Below, piece after piece: positions 8,631 through 16,908 of a stretch of DNA of 64,000 nucleotides (its first letter is position 1; the number at the start of each line of letters is the position of its first letter). Under the pieces are notes generated by a model. The model was not told the origin of the DNA. It searched no databases and saw only the letters and a list, made by a program, of their open reading frames with translations. The stretch is from Planctomycetota bacterium (GTDB lineage: Bacteria; Planctomycetota; Phycisphaerae; Phycisphaerales; Phycisphaeraceae). A program made the position numbers and the translations under genes. Where the stretch lies: assembly GCA_021413865.1 (NCBI GenBank), contig JAIOPN010000064.1, positions 1-64,000 on the forward strand, given 5' to 3'.

Positions 8631-8656
8631 GGCACGCCCGCTTCAGCGGGCCGTGT
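8631..8656. repeat. Palindromic repeat family A, copy 1
   Basis: The core CCCGCTTCAGCGGG flanked by GGCACG and CCGTG forms a short hairpin. The same unit recurs at 18359-18384 and 30602-30627, each time outside genes. It lies in the leader of the PhyH gene here. Confidence 0.7.
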
Positions 8657-8710
8657 CCGCCCCCCCGCCCCCCAATTGACCCCGCCCTCCACCCCCGCGA
8701 ACATGTTCAC

Positions 8711-9568
8711 ATGACCCAGACCCAACAACCCGAGAACCGCATCCTCCGCTTCTTCCCCGCATCCACCGCCAACCCGCGCAGACTCACCCGCGAGCAGGTC
8801 GCCCGGTTCAATGAAAAAGGCTACGTCACCGGCCTGGACGTTTACACCCCCACCGAGGCCGACCGCAACCGCGCCTACTTCGACATGCTCCTCAAGCGCG
8901 TCGAGGACGCCAACGACGGCCGCGACGCCTACTCCATCAACGGCTACCACTGCCAGTGCGCCGGCCTGTGGGACATCGTCACTGAGCCGCGCATCCTCGA
9001 CTACGTCCAGGACATCCTGGGGCCGGACTTCGTCGCCTGGGGCACGCACTACTTCTGCAAACTCCCCCGCGACCCCAAGCACGTCCCCTGGCACCAGGAC
9101 GCCTCCTATTGGCCGCTCACGCCCTCGAAGACCGTCACCGTCTGGCTCGCCATCGACGACGCCGACCGCGCCAACGGCGCGATGAAGGTGATCCCCGGCA
9201 CGCACACCAAGGGCCACCTCGCCTTCGATCATGCGGGGCCGGATGAAAAGGTGGTGCTGGGACAGAAGGTGCGCAACGCCGAGAGCTTCGGCGACCCCGC
9301 GTGGATCGAGCTCAAGGCCGGGCAGATCTCGCTGCACGCCGACATGCTCGTGCACGGCTCGGACCCCAACACCTCCGACCGCCGCCGCTGCGGGCTGACC
9401 ATCCGCTACGCCACCACCGACGTGCGCTCGACCGCGAACTGGAACAAGATGTCCATCCTCTGCCGCGGTGCCGACGCCGAAAACTACTGGGCCAACCTCC
9501 CCCGCCCCGCCGACGACACGCCCGCCGCCCTCGCGTGGCAAAAGCCGGCACCCGGCGCGGCGAGCTGA
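8711..9568 (+). CDS. Phytanoyl-CoA dioxygenase (PhyH) family oxygenase
   Basis: The protein has 285 residues. ATG 8711 is chosen because the domain begins directly after it and the upstream extension is low-complexity Pro-rich and contains repeat A. It is a cupin-fold Fe(II)/2-oxoglutarate oxygenase. 'VPWHQDASYW' (about residues 129-138) gives the HxD metal ligands, 'LVHGSDPN' the distal His, and 'RRRCGLTIRY' the 2-oxoglutarate-binding Arg. 'TVWLAIDDADRANGAMKVIP' is the usual strand before the metal-site loop. The family hydroxylates varied small molecules; the substrate here is unknown. A second, distinct PhyH gene lies at 19677-20453. Confidence 0.88.
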   Translation: MTQTQQPENRILRFFPASTANPRRLTREQVARFNEKGYVTGLDVYTPTEADRNRAYFDMLLKRVEDANDGRDAYSINGYHCQCAGLWDIVTEPRILDYVQDILGPDFVAWGTHYFCKLPRDPKHVPWHQDASYWPLTPSKTVTVWLAIDDADRANGAMKVIPGTHTKGHLAFDHAGPDEKVVLGQKVRNAESFGDPAWIELKAGQISLHADMLVHGSDPNTSDRRRCGLTIRYATTDVRSTANWNKMSILCRGADAENYWANLPRPADDTPAALAWQKPAPGAAS

Positions 9569-9619
9569 TGACAGCCAATGCTCGTGATTTAAGCGATCAG
9601 ATCAGAACGAGGTTCCTCC

Positions 9620-10354
9620 ATGAACAAAAACCTTGGAACGCGAATTCTGGCACTGCGGGAACGAATCGTTTCACATTTCAATACGGGCGACTGGGAGGAG
9701 ATCGGCCTACTGACTGGACATACAAATGAAATCAACGGACACGCGAGATTACTTCGGAGCCTGTTTTTTGGTGACGAGGACTACGCCGGCAGTGTCCTCG
9801 CAGTGCTTAAAAATATCGCTATTAAAGATGTAGCTGCGCTCGATCAATTCGACAGCTTTCTTGACGAGAAGTATGCGGAGGAGTCGCATTTTATTTCCGC
9901 AAAGCCGTCCACAAAAAAGCTCACCTTTGCTCCTCACGTATTTGAGGTTCAAGACATTGCACTTGAGGAGGACTTGGTCGCCGTGATGATGCCGTTTATC
10001 GCTGATTTTCAAGGCGTGTTTGATGCCATAAAGAAGGCATGCAAGACTGCAGATTTTCGATGTATGCGGGTCGACGGGATTTGGGAAGAAAGCACAATTA
10101 TTCAGGATATATTCAATTTACTCATCAGAGCTAGAATCGTAGTTGTGGATTTCTCAGGAAGGAATCCGAACGTGATGTATGAGACGGGGATTGCGCACAC
10201 CCTTGGCAAGCTTGTCATCCCAATTTCGCAATCGCTCGATGACGTGCCTTTTGACATGAAACACCATCGAGTGCTCAAGTACCTGCCTAACACTGAAGGC
10301 TATGCAGCGCTGCGATCAAGTCTTCAGACCAAGTTCGCACAACTTACTGCGTAA
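9620..10354 (+). CDS. TIR/nucleoside-2-deoxyribosyltransferase-like domain protein, candidate defence effector
   Basis: The protein has 244 residues with GAGG ahead of the ATG. Residues 1-85 form a helical module ('HFNTGDWEEIGLLTG', 'HARLLRSLFFGDEDYAGSV') resembling effector-associated adaptor domains. Residues about 110-240 form a Rossmann-like domain ('DLVAVMMPFIADFQGVFDAI', 'IIQDIFNLLIRARIVVVDFS', 'GRNPNVMYETGIAHTLGK'). The GRNPNVxYExGxAHxLGK motif belongs to the deoxyribosyltransferase/TIR-like group, and its Glu is the likely catalytic residue. The gene is far poorer in G+C than its neighbours: I counted 47% and 33% in 9781-9840 and 10081-10140, against 67% in 9421-9480. That points to recent transfer. 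A role in phage defence by nucleotide or NAD cleavage is inference; no partner gene is beside it. Confidence 0.72.
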   Translation: MNKNLGTRILALRERIVSHFNTGDWEEIGLLTGHTNEINGHARLLRSLFFGDEDYAGSVLAVLKNIAIKDVAALDQFDSFLDEKYAEESHFISAKPSTKKLTFAPHVFEVQDIALEEDLVAVMMPFIADFQGVFDAIKKACKTADFRCMRVDGIWEESTIIQDIFNLLIRARIVVVDFSGRNPNVMYETGIAHTLGKLVIPISQSLDDVPFDMKHHRVLKYLPNTEGYAALRSSLQTKFAQLTA

Positions 10355-10390
10355 CTTCACATCATTTTTTGTCGACCTGCTCGTTGCGCC

Positions 10391-12742
10391 TCACAGCACC
10401 CGTATCACGAAATCGTCCGCCTCATCCCCCGTCGCGTCGTCGTCCGCGAGCGTCGCCTTTTTCAGCGTCGCCAGCGCCGGCAGAACCGGCTTGGTCGTGA
10501 ACGCCCCGATCGTGTCCGCAACCAGGCCGAACTTCGTTCCGCCATTGGTCGTGTCCACGTCGAGCAGCGCCACCTTCGTGAGCGTCCGTGCGGCGAGGAT
10601 CGTGTTGATGAACGTCGGGGTCACACCGAACACGCCCTTGACCGTGAACGACTTGATCGAGAAATCGTTGAGCTGCGCCAGCGCATCGGGGAACGCCGGG
10701 GCGCCGTTGGCCCGCCCCGCGTAGAACGAGGCGTTCTCCGACCCGCCGACGGTCACCGCCCCCATGCTCCCTACCGATTCGATGATCGCGTTACGCACGA
10801 AGTCGGCGACGGTCACCTTCCCGATCGGTGACGCGACCGCGGGGTCCGTCGCGATCAGGTCCGCCTCGAACACGCCCAAGATCGAGCGGGCGGCCGCACC
10901 CTTGATCGCCACCGCGGCGATCGACGGCGCCGTGATCACGTCGCGGGTCCCGTCGCGGTCCCGGTGGGCGGTGGCGGTGTAGCTCTTGATCGCGATCGCG
11001 GAGGTGATGGAAAGCTCGTCCACTTCGTCGAACACGAAAGTCACCGCGACCGGTTTGGCGTCCACCGGGTTGGCGCCGATGGTGATCTGGTGGTTGTCCG
11101 CCACGTCGTCGAACTGAATCTTGGTGATCGCCCCCACGTCGATATCGCCCGTGAGCGTGCTGTGTGTCGCCGCGATGCTCTTCATCACCCCGTCGTTGGA
11201 GTCAACGTCGTGCACCCTGCTCGTCGCAACGGAGGCGACGGTCAACGCCGACGCCGCCGTCGTGCCCGTCATGTCGATGTCGAACCCCTCCACCACGCGG
11301 GCTACATCCGCCCGGCCCGCCCCCTTGAGCGTGATCGTCGTCGGCACGCTGTTCGGGTCGTTCAGGATGAGCTTTACGTTCGTACGGCCGGAGAAGTTGC
11401 CGGCGCTCCAGACCACCGTCGGCGCGGCGAGCGGTGCGGCGTTGTTCGCGTCGCTGCTCTCGGTCACGGTGTTGGCCGTGTCGATGTCGGCGATGAAGAA
11501 GCTGTCGCCCAGCGTCCAGGTGTCGTCGATGGTGAGGTTGAACTTGAACTTGGCCGTCTTCCCCCCGGCGACCGGCTTGGTGGACTCGATCGCTCCCAGC
11601 AGCGTGTCCGAATTGGTGACGAGCGTGTTGTCGGTGGAGCGGAAGAGCTTGAGGGTGAACGCCGGCGCGGCCGTGCCGCCGGTGTTGGTGACGGTGAGGT
11701 TCAGCGTGATATTGTCGCCGGGGACCATGGCGGCCAGCGGCTTGGCGAGCGTGAGCGTGCCGGTGAGGTCGGCGGGCGTCGCGGGGATGACCACGCTGCC
11801 GTCGAGGATGAAGTCACGCTTGATGTTCGCGCTGTTGATGACGACGCCGTCGAAGTTCATGGGCGAGGCGAGCGCCCCGCCGGAGGCGACGATGTTGTAT
11901 GTGCCGTTGTCGAGTTTGAGCGTGTACCCGCCGGCCTCCCACGTGGTGGTGTGGAACTCGGCGCTGTCGCTGGTGCGCGTGGCGGAGATGGTGATGCCAC
12001 CCAGCCCCTCGCCGGCGGTATAGAAGTTGTCCTTTTTGACGGAGTCGCGGAAGGCGACGCCGGTGAGGAACGACCCGCCGCCGGAGGCGAAGTCCTGCAC
12101 GGAGAGGGCGTCGCCGCTAGCGAGGGTGCCCACGCCGATCTCGGTGAGCGCGCCGTTGAGCATGTTCTTACGGTGCCCGCGGCCGACGACCTCAAAACTG
12201 CTGGTGAAATCCTTGAAGAGGAGCTGGTGCATGGAGTCCGTCTTGGCGGCGGTGGGTGTGCTGCCGCCGCCGGAGACCCACGCCTGGTTCTCAAAGCCCG
12301 GGAGCCCCCCGCTGGAATAGCCGGCGGTGACGGCCCGGTCGCTGGGACCGAAGTAGCCCGGGCGCGGCGTGCCGCCGGAGGCGGTGCCTTCGACGTTCTC
12401 AAAGTGCGGCAGGCTGCGGGCGATGCCGTGGTCGAACATCCACTGCGCGTGCGAGCGGGCCGCGTCGGTGAGGAACAGATTGACCGCCACCGGCTGCCGC
12501 GGGTCGATCGAGAGCGTGCCGGGCGCGAGGCCCTCGTTCAGGTCGATCCCGTACCGCGCCGCCTCGCCCGCCGGATCGAGGCGTGCCCGATTGATCAGTT
12601 CGACCATGTACTGCTCGACGGCGGTCGGGAAAACGGCGTTCAGGAGGGCACGGCCTTCGAGGAGTTCAAGGCCGACCCGTGCGGGGCGTGACCTGCTCCG
12701 CGACCAGATGGAACCTCGGCCGGTTTTGAAATCGATCGACAT
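10391..12742 (-). CDS. Secreted CAP-domain protein with planctomycete LELLEGRALL motif
   Basis: The protein has 783 residues from ATG 12742, preceded by GAAAGG; an ATG at 12757 in the same frame is the alternative. The N-terminus is basic and Ser/Arg-rich and then has 'GLELLEGRALLNA', a motif found at the start of many secreted planctomycete proteins. Next comes a CAP/SCP-like domain (about residues 40-230: 'MVELINRARLDPAGEAARYG', 'LFLTDAARSHAQWMFDHG', 'VVGRGHRKNMLNGALTEIGV'). A carboxypeptidase-regulatory-like beta domain follows (250-320), then a CARDB-like domain ('NITLNLTVTNTGGTAAPAFT'). The last third is a repetitive beta region. It is probably cell-surface and adhesive; CAP proteins can bind lipids or act on other proteins, but no enzyme role can be claimed. 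Confidence 0.82.
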   Translation of the reverse strand: MSIDFKTGRGSIWSRSRSRPARVGLELLEGRALLNAVFPTAVEQYMVELINRARLDPAGEAARYGIDLNEGLAPGTLSIDPRQPVAVNLFLTDAARSHAQWMFDHGIARSLPHFENVEGTASGGTPRPGYFGPSDRAVTAGYSSGGLPGFENQAWVSGGGSTPTAAKTDSMHQLLFKDFTSSFEVVGRGHRKNMLNGALTEIGVGTLASGDALSVQDFASGGGSFLTGVAFRDSVKKDNFYTAGEGLGGITISATRTSDSAEFHTTTWEAGGYTLKLDNGTYNIVASGGALASPMNFDGVVINSANIKRDFILDGSVVIPATPADLTGTLTLAKPLAAMVPGDNITLNLTVTNTGGTAAPAFTLKLFRSTDNTLVTNSDTLLGAIESTKPVAGGKTAKFKFNLTIDDTWTLGDSFFIADIDTANTVTESSDANNAAPLAAPTVVWSAGNFSGRTNVKLILNDPNSVPTTITLKGAGRADVARVVEGFDIDMTGTTAASALTVASVATSRVHDVDSNDGVMKSIAATHSTLTGDIDVGAITKIQFDDVADNHQITIGANPVDAKPVAVTFVFDEVDELSITSAIAIKSYTATAHRDRDGTRDVITAPSIAAVAIKGAAARSILGVFEADLIATDPAVASPIGKVTVADFVRNAIIESVGSMGAVTVGGSENASFYAGRANGAPAFPDALAQLNDFSIKSFTVKGVFGVTPTFINTILAARTLTKVALLDVDTTNGGTKFGLVADTIGAFTTKPVLPALATLKKATLADDDATGDEADDFVIRVL

Positions 12743-12858
12743 GGAGAGGCCTTTCATCGGTGCGCACCATCCGCGCAGCGCGGCGACCGCGCCTGATCAA
12801 AAATAACCTGTCTGGGCCTGATTACCAGTGAAACCTGACGAAAAAAGCAGAAACACGT

Positions 12859-14106
12859 TTACTCGCTAACCGTCCCCTTCTTCAAGCGCTCCGCCATCTC
12901 CTTCCACTCCTTCGAGCCGTCATTCTTCCACTGGTGCAGGCGGATGCCCTGTTCGTGGACGACGAGGTTGCCCTTGTGCGACTCGTCCCAGAAGCCGTAC
13001 TGGCCGTATTCGCCGTGGAACCAGGTCTTGTGGCCGTTGTCGCGGACGATGGCGTAAACCGCCTCGACGTTTTTCTTGTCCGGCGAGTTGACGCGGTACT
13101 TCAGCGCCGCCTCGTTGAACTCGATGCCCAGGCCCGGCGTCTCGGGCACTTCGATGAACCCGCCTCGCACCTTAAGCGGCTTGGTCACGAGTGTGTCCTC
13201 GTACATGTTCATGCAGGTGACGGCGGGCCACTGGGCGTTCTTACACACCGCGCCCAGGTGGAGCATCATCGTCGTCGTCCACGCCGTGCCGACGAGCTGC
13301 AGCCAGAACATCTTGCGCATGGTGTCCGACACCCGCGCCGCGTGCATCACCGCGCTGATGCCACCGCCGACCACGTAGCCGTCGCACATCTCCTCACGCA
13401 CGTTCTGCGCCACCGCGTCCGCCCCGTAGTGCAGCGCGATCGGGCAGCGCGTGTGCTGGCGGATGCGCTTGTTGCCCTCCACGTCGTTGCTGAAGATCGG
13501 CTCCTCGTAGATCACGATATTGGGGGTCTTGTCCAGCTCCTCCAGCACCGGGATCGCGTTCGCCGCCGTCAGCAGGTGGCAGTTGAAGTCGTAATCAAAC
13601 TTGAAGTTCCGCGGCACGGCCTGGGCGCTGAGCTTCGCCTGCTCGAACACGTCCCACCACGCAGGCCGCGCCTTCTGCTTCGCGGACATGTACCCGTCCC
13701 GGAACGCACGCCCCGCCTCGGCGGCGTAGTCCTCCGGCGACATGTCGATCCCCCACCACGAGATCGGGCAGCGGTCGCGCACCTTCGTGCCCAGCAGGCG
13801 ATAGACCGGCACCTCAGCGGCCTTGCCGCAGATGTCCAGGATCGCCATCTGCAGGCCCGCACCCAGCGAGTCGTCCCACATGATCTCGAACGGGTTGCAC
13901 CCCTTGGCGCGTTCGATCGCTGCGGCGGATACCTTGCCCCAGGTGTAGTTGGGCAGCGTCTCGCCCACGCCGACGATCCCGTTGTCGGTCGTCACGCGGC
14001 AGACCTCGACGATCCGCCAGCCCCAGTTCTGACGGGCCATGTTGCGGTCGGGGATCTCGTGGAACGGCACGTCCAGCCAGATGATCTCGATCTCTTTGAT
14101 CTTCAT
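12859..14106 (-). CDS. Enolase-superfamily enzyme (mandelate racemase/muconate lactonizing type)
   Basis: The protein has 415 residues. The N-terminal capping domain is recognisable ('IKEIEIIWLDVPFHEIPDRN', 'TTDNGIVGVGETLPNYTWG'). The barrel has 'MSAKQKARPAW', the KxK-type base motif on strand 2, then 'FKFDYDFNC' and 'VIYEEPIF' with the expected acidic metal ligands. 'IALHYG' and the later 'FWLQLVGTAWTT' occupy the positions of the second base region. These enzymes abstract a proton alpha to a carboxylate and often dehydrate sugar acids. In this setting a sugar-acid dehydratase is plausible, but substrate assignment needs the exact subgroup. The C-terminal 60 residues are an unusual Lys/Trp-rich extension. 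Confidence 0.82.
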   Translation of the reverse strand: MKIKEIEIIWLDVPFHEIPDRNMARQNWGWRIVEVCRVTTDNGIVGVGETLPNYTWGKVSAAAIERAKGCNPFEIMWDDSLGAGLQMAILDICGKAAEVPVYRLLGTKVRDRCPISWWGIDMSPEDYAAEAGRAFRDGYMSAKQKARPAWWDVFEQAKLSAQAVPRNFKFDYDFNCHLLTAANAIPVLEELDKTPNIVIYEEPIFSNDVEGNKRIRQHTRCPIALHYGADAVAQNVREEMCDGYVVGGGISAVMHAARVSDTMRKMFWLQLVGTAWTTTMMLHLGAVCKNAQWPAVTCMNMYEDTLVTKPLKVRGGFIEVPETPGLGIEFNEAALKYRVNSPDKKNVEAVYAIVRDNGHKTWFHGEYGQYGFWDESHKGNLVVHEQGIRLHQWKNDGSKEWKEMAERLKKGTVSE

Positions 14107-14207
14107 GATGGGTCTCGGGGGATGGAAAAAATAGAGCGTACGCTAGGCCATGAACAGCCTGCCGATGGGGGGATAGCATATACCAACCGCACCGCACCGC
14201 GAGACGC

Positions 14208-14417
14208 ATGATCGCACGCCTCTTCATCTTCCTCGTGCAGGCCTACCGTGCCACGCTGGCCCACGTCATCGGCGGCCGTTGCCGCTTCGACCCCACATGC
14301 AGCCAGTACATGATGGACGCCATCCGCAAATACGGCCCGTGGCGCGGCGGGTGGCGCGGCGTCAAACGCATCTGCCGCTGCCACCCCTGGGGCGGCTGCG
14401 GCTACGACCCGGCGTGA
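14208..14417 (+). CDS. yidD: Membrane protein insertion efficiency factor YidD
   Basis: The 69-residue protein shows the full family signature: a short hydrophobic N-terminus ('MIARLFIFLVQAYRATLAHV'), 'CRFDPTCSQY' and 'KRICRCHPWGGCGYDPA' with the conserved cysteines. YidD assists YidC/Sec in inserting inner-membrane proteins and is normally 70-85 residues long. It is usually found beside rnpA and yidC, which are absent here, so it is relocated. A short divergent spacer with AT-rich sequence (ATAGCATAT, around 14174) separates it from the leftward enolase-superfamily gene and may hold promoters for both. Confidence 0.93.
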   Translation: MIARLFIFLVQAYRATLAHVIGGRCRFDPTCSQYMMDAIRKYGPWRGGWRGVKRICRCHPWGGCGYDPA

Positions 14418-14476
14418 GAATCTCTCATCGATCCACGCTAATCTCTCGGCCTCTACTCATTTCTGAGGTTTAGCTC

Positions 14477-16780
14477 ATGCAACCCACCCCCATCAACGCC
14501 GCCGAGGCGATCCTCGACCCGCTCTGGGACGCACGGCTCAGTGGGCTCAAACACTGGGCGATAGACCCCGGTGACGCGCACGGCCTGGTCGTCTCGCAAA
14601 ACTGGTGCTGGGCCGCCTTCGAGTGGACGCGCCGCCCCGCCTCCGGCCCCGCGCTGCGCATGACCCGCCGATTCGACGCCCCCTGTGAAGAGTACGACCG
14701 CCTTCTCGTGAGCATCATGGCCCCGCCCGGCTCCGTCTGCCGCATCACCGTCACCCACGACAAGGGCGATTCGCACTACACGTCGGAACCGGCCGGGCAG
14801 TACAAGCGTGAACACGCCGTGGTCCTGGGCGGCGCGAAAAAACTTGACACCGTCACCATCGAGCTCGACGCCGCCGACAGCCCGGAAAACTCTCCCGCCG
14901 CCGGCTGGATCAACTGGGTCGGCCTGCGCGACACCCCCACGCTCAAACGGCTCCAGCACCAGCGGCAGCGCTTCGACGAGGCGTGGGAGCCTTATCTCCT
15001 CCCCGAGTCGCACGAGCCGAGCTTCGAGCCGAAGGTCGGTCTGCTCATTAATAAAGAGGAACTCGCCGACCTCCGCCGCCGCCATGAACAGGCCGTCAGG
15101 GAGCACGGCCGCTCCCCGATCGATGACCTGGCCGACATGGTCCGCCATCTCACGCCAGAGACCATGGTGCGCGACTTCGTCAATTTCTGGGGCGACACAC
15201 GCTATTGCCGCGAGCGCGACCACGGCAACGTCCTGGTCGGCACCGCCCTGACCGGCCACGCCACCAACGCCGCGATCGCCGGCCTCGTCCTGCGCGACAA
15301 GCACCTGCTCCGCCTCTCCGCGCGCCTGGCGATGGCGATCACGCTCTGCGACCGGTGGGACGACGGCATGATCTGCGCCCTGCCCGGCGGCACCTTCGAC
15401 CACCGCTGCTTCGTGCAGTCCCTCTGCCTGCACGAGACGGCCATGACGCTGGACCTGGCGGGCGAATGGTTCACCGACACCGGCCGGCTCGCCGTCATGC
15501 GACGCATGGCGCTCGAAGGCCTCGCCGCCGTCCACTTCAACACCTGGGCCTACGAGTACATCTTCCATTGCAACCAGATGGCGTGGTTCTCGCCGGGACG
15601 GATGGCGGCCTGCGCGGTGCTCGAAAAAACATGGCCCCGCGTCAAGCCCTACACCGACATCGCCATGAGCGACCTGATCGAGACGCTCGGCCTCTCCGTG
15701 CTCAGTGACGGCGGCTACGTCGAGGGCCCGACCTACTTCACCTGCGTCGGCTCCATGGCTGGCCGGGCGCTCGACCTCTTCGCCCGCGCGCGCGGCTCGA
15801 CACTCGCGCAGGTCATGCCCGAGACGGTGAAACGCTCTGCCGACTTCGGCGCGGCGGTCCGCTCGACCGACGACACGCAGGACGTCATCCCCATCTGCGA
15901 CGCCGGCAAACTCATGGGCGACGAGACGCTCGCGGTGATGGCCTCGTCGCTCCCGAAGAGCGAGTGGGTCGCCATGTTCCACAAGTCCATCGCGCGGAAC
16001 CGCGGCTTCCCGGCCAACCTGCTCGCGTGGCGATTGCGCCCCACCATTCCGGCGGAATCACCCGCGCCCAAGCCTTTCATCTTCATGCCCGAGATGGGCC
16101 TGATGACCTCGACGCGCCGGCTCGGGGAGCACTGGACGAAAATCCTCCTCATGGGCAACAAGGCCGGCGCCGGCCACACGCACGAGGACAAAGGCTCTTT
16201 CGTCCTCGAGTTCGCCGGTGAGACTTTCGCCTGCGACCCGGGCACGTGTGACTACGGCAACCCGCTCGCCGGCCAACTCCACAACGCCGATCGCCACAGC
16301 ATGCTCGTTCCCACCGGCACCATCGCCCGACCCCACCCCGCTTGCCCGCTCCCCGTCGATGTGAAGCCCAAGGGCAAGGGCGACGCCACCGCTTTCCACG
16401 CCACGCTCGACGCGACGCCGGGCTGGGAGGGCTATTACCGCCGCTGGACGCGCGCGTGGGATTCACCGACGCCCGACGTGCTCACCATCACCGACGACTA
16501 CGAGCTTGATCCTTCATGCAAGGCCAACAGCGTCGAGTTCTATTGGCAGACAATGCTGCCTGTCGCCGTGCGCGGGAGTGAAGTCGTCATCACCGGCAAG
16601 GGCGGCGAGGCGATCATTACCCCACCGCAAGGCTCGACGGTCCGCGTGGACGAACTGCCGCTGCTCGGTGGCGCGAAGCAATACCGTGTCGCGTTCGTAC
16701 GGAAGAAGCCGGCGGGTAGAATCGTGACGCAAGTCCGGCTGCGTCCCACCCCCTCTCCCTCCGGGAGAGGGCAGGGGTGA
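14477..16780 (+). CDS. Heparinase II/III-like protein, complete
   Basis: The protein has 767 residues and no signal peptide. An N-terminal beta region (1-155) is followed by the helical toroid domain (about 190-480: 'VLVGTALTGHATNAAIAGLV', 'GGTFDHRCFVQSLCLHETAM', 'SDGGYVEGPTYFTCVG'). The C-terminal beta-sandwich carries 'GAGHTHEDKGSFVLEFAGET', a hallmark of heparinase II/III-type proteins, with 'CDPGTCDYGNPLAGQLHNAD' after it. The predicted role is eliminative cleavage of uronic-acid polysaccharides or oligosaccharides, probably intracellular given the missing leader. The last ten residues ('TPSPSGRGQG') are encoded by a REP-like palindrome, so the native stop has been replaced by the repeat. 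It is related in type to the partial gene at 1-760. Confidence 0.87.
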   Translation: MQPTPINAAEAILDPLWDARLSGLKHWAIDPGDAHGLVVSQNWCWAAFEWTRRPASGPALRMTRRFDAPCEEYDRLLVSIMAPPGSVCRITVTHDKGDSHYTSEPAGQYKREHAVVLGGAKKLDTVTIELDAADSPENSPAAGWINWVGLRDTPTLKRLQHQRQRFDEAWEPYLLPESHEPSFEPKVGLLINKEELADLRRRHEQAVREHGRSPIDDLADMVRHLTPETMVRDFVNFWGDTRYCRERDHGNVLVGTALTGHATNAAIAGLVLRDKHLLRLSARLAMAITLCDRWDDGMICALPGGTFDHRCFVQSLCLHETAMTLDLAGEWFTDTGRLAVMRRMALEGLAAVHFNTWAYEYIFHCNQMAWFSPGRMAACAVLEKTWPRVKPYTDIAMSDLIETLGLSVLSDGGYVEGPTYFTCVGSMAGRALDLFARARGSTLAQVMPETVKRSADFGAAVRSTDDTQDVIPICDAGKLMGDETLAVMASSLPKSEWVAMFHKSIARNRGFPANLLAWRLRPTIPAESPAPKPFIFMPEMGLMTSTRRLGEHWTKILLMGNKAGAGHTHEDKGSFVLEFAGETFACDPGTCDYGNPLAGQLHNADRHSMLVPTGTIARPHPACPLPVDVKPKGKGDATAFHATLDATPGWEGYYRRWTRAWDSPTPDVLTITDDYELDPSCKANSVEFYWQTMLPVAVRGSEVVITGKGGEAIITPPQGSTVRVDELPLLGGAKQYRVAFVRKKPAGRIVTQVRLRPTPSPSGRGQG

Positions 16781-16873
16781 GGGCGCTCCGCGGCCGGTGA
16801 GAGCGTGAGATTGGACGAATTTTCTTCGACCAAAGACGCCCTCGCCCCTGCCTCCCCCGAAGGAGGAGGGGAG
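16750..16873. repeat. Pair of inverted REP-like arms (MITE-like)
   Basis: Two arms of about 35 bases face each other. The first (16750-16784) contains CCCTCTCCCTCCGGGAGAGG then GCAGGGGTGAGGGC. The second (16837-16873) contains GCCCTCGCCCCTGCCTCCCC then CGAAGGAGGAGGGG. Each arm can fold alone and the two can pair with each other. The central 50 bases include a small dyad around GAATTTTCTTC. The left arm encodes the last codons of the preceding gene. Confidence 0.72.
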
Positions 16874-16908
16874 CCGGAAATATCGCCGTCACTTCCGCGG
16901 GAAACCCC

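Noticed and set aside
10964-12691. 575-codon plus-strand frame
   Set aside because: Opposite the CAP-domain gene and of shadow composition.
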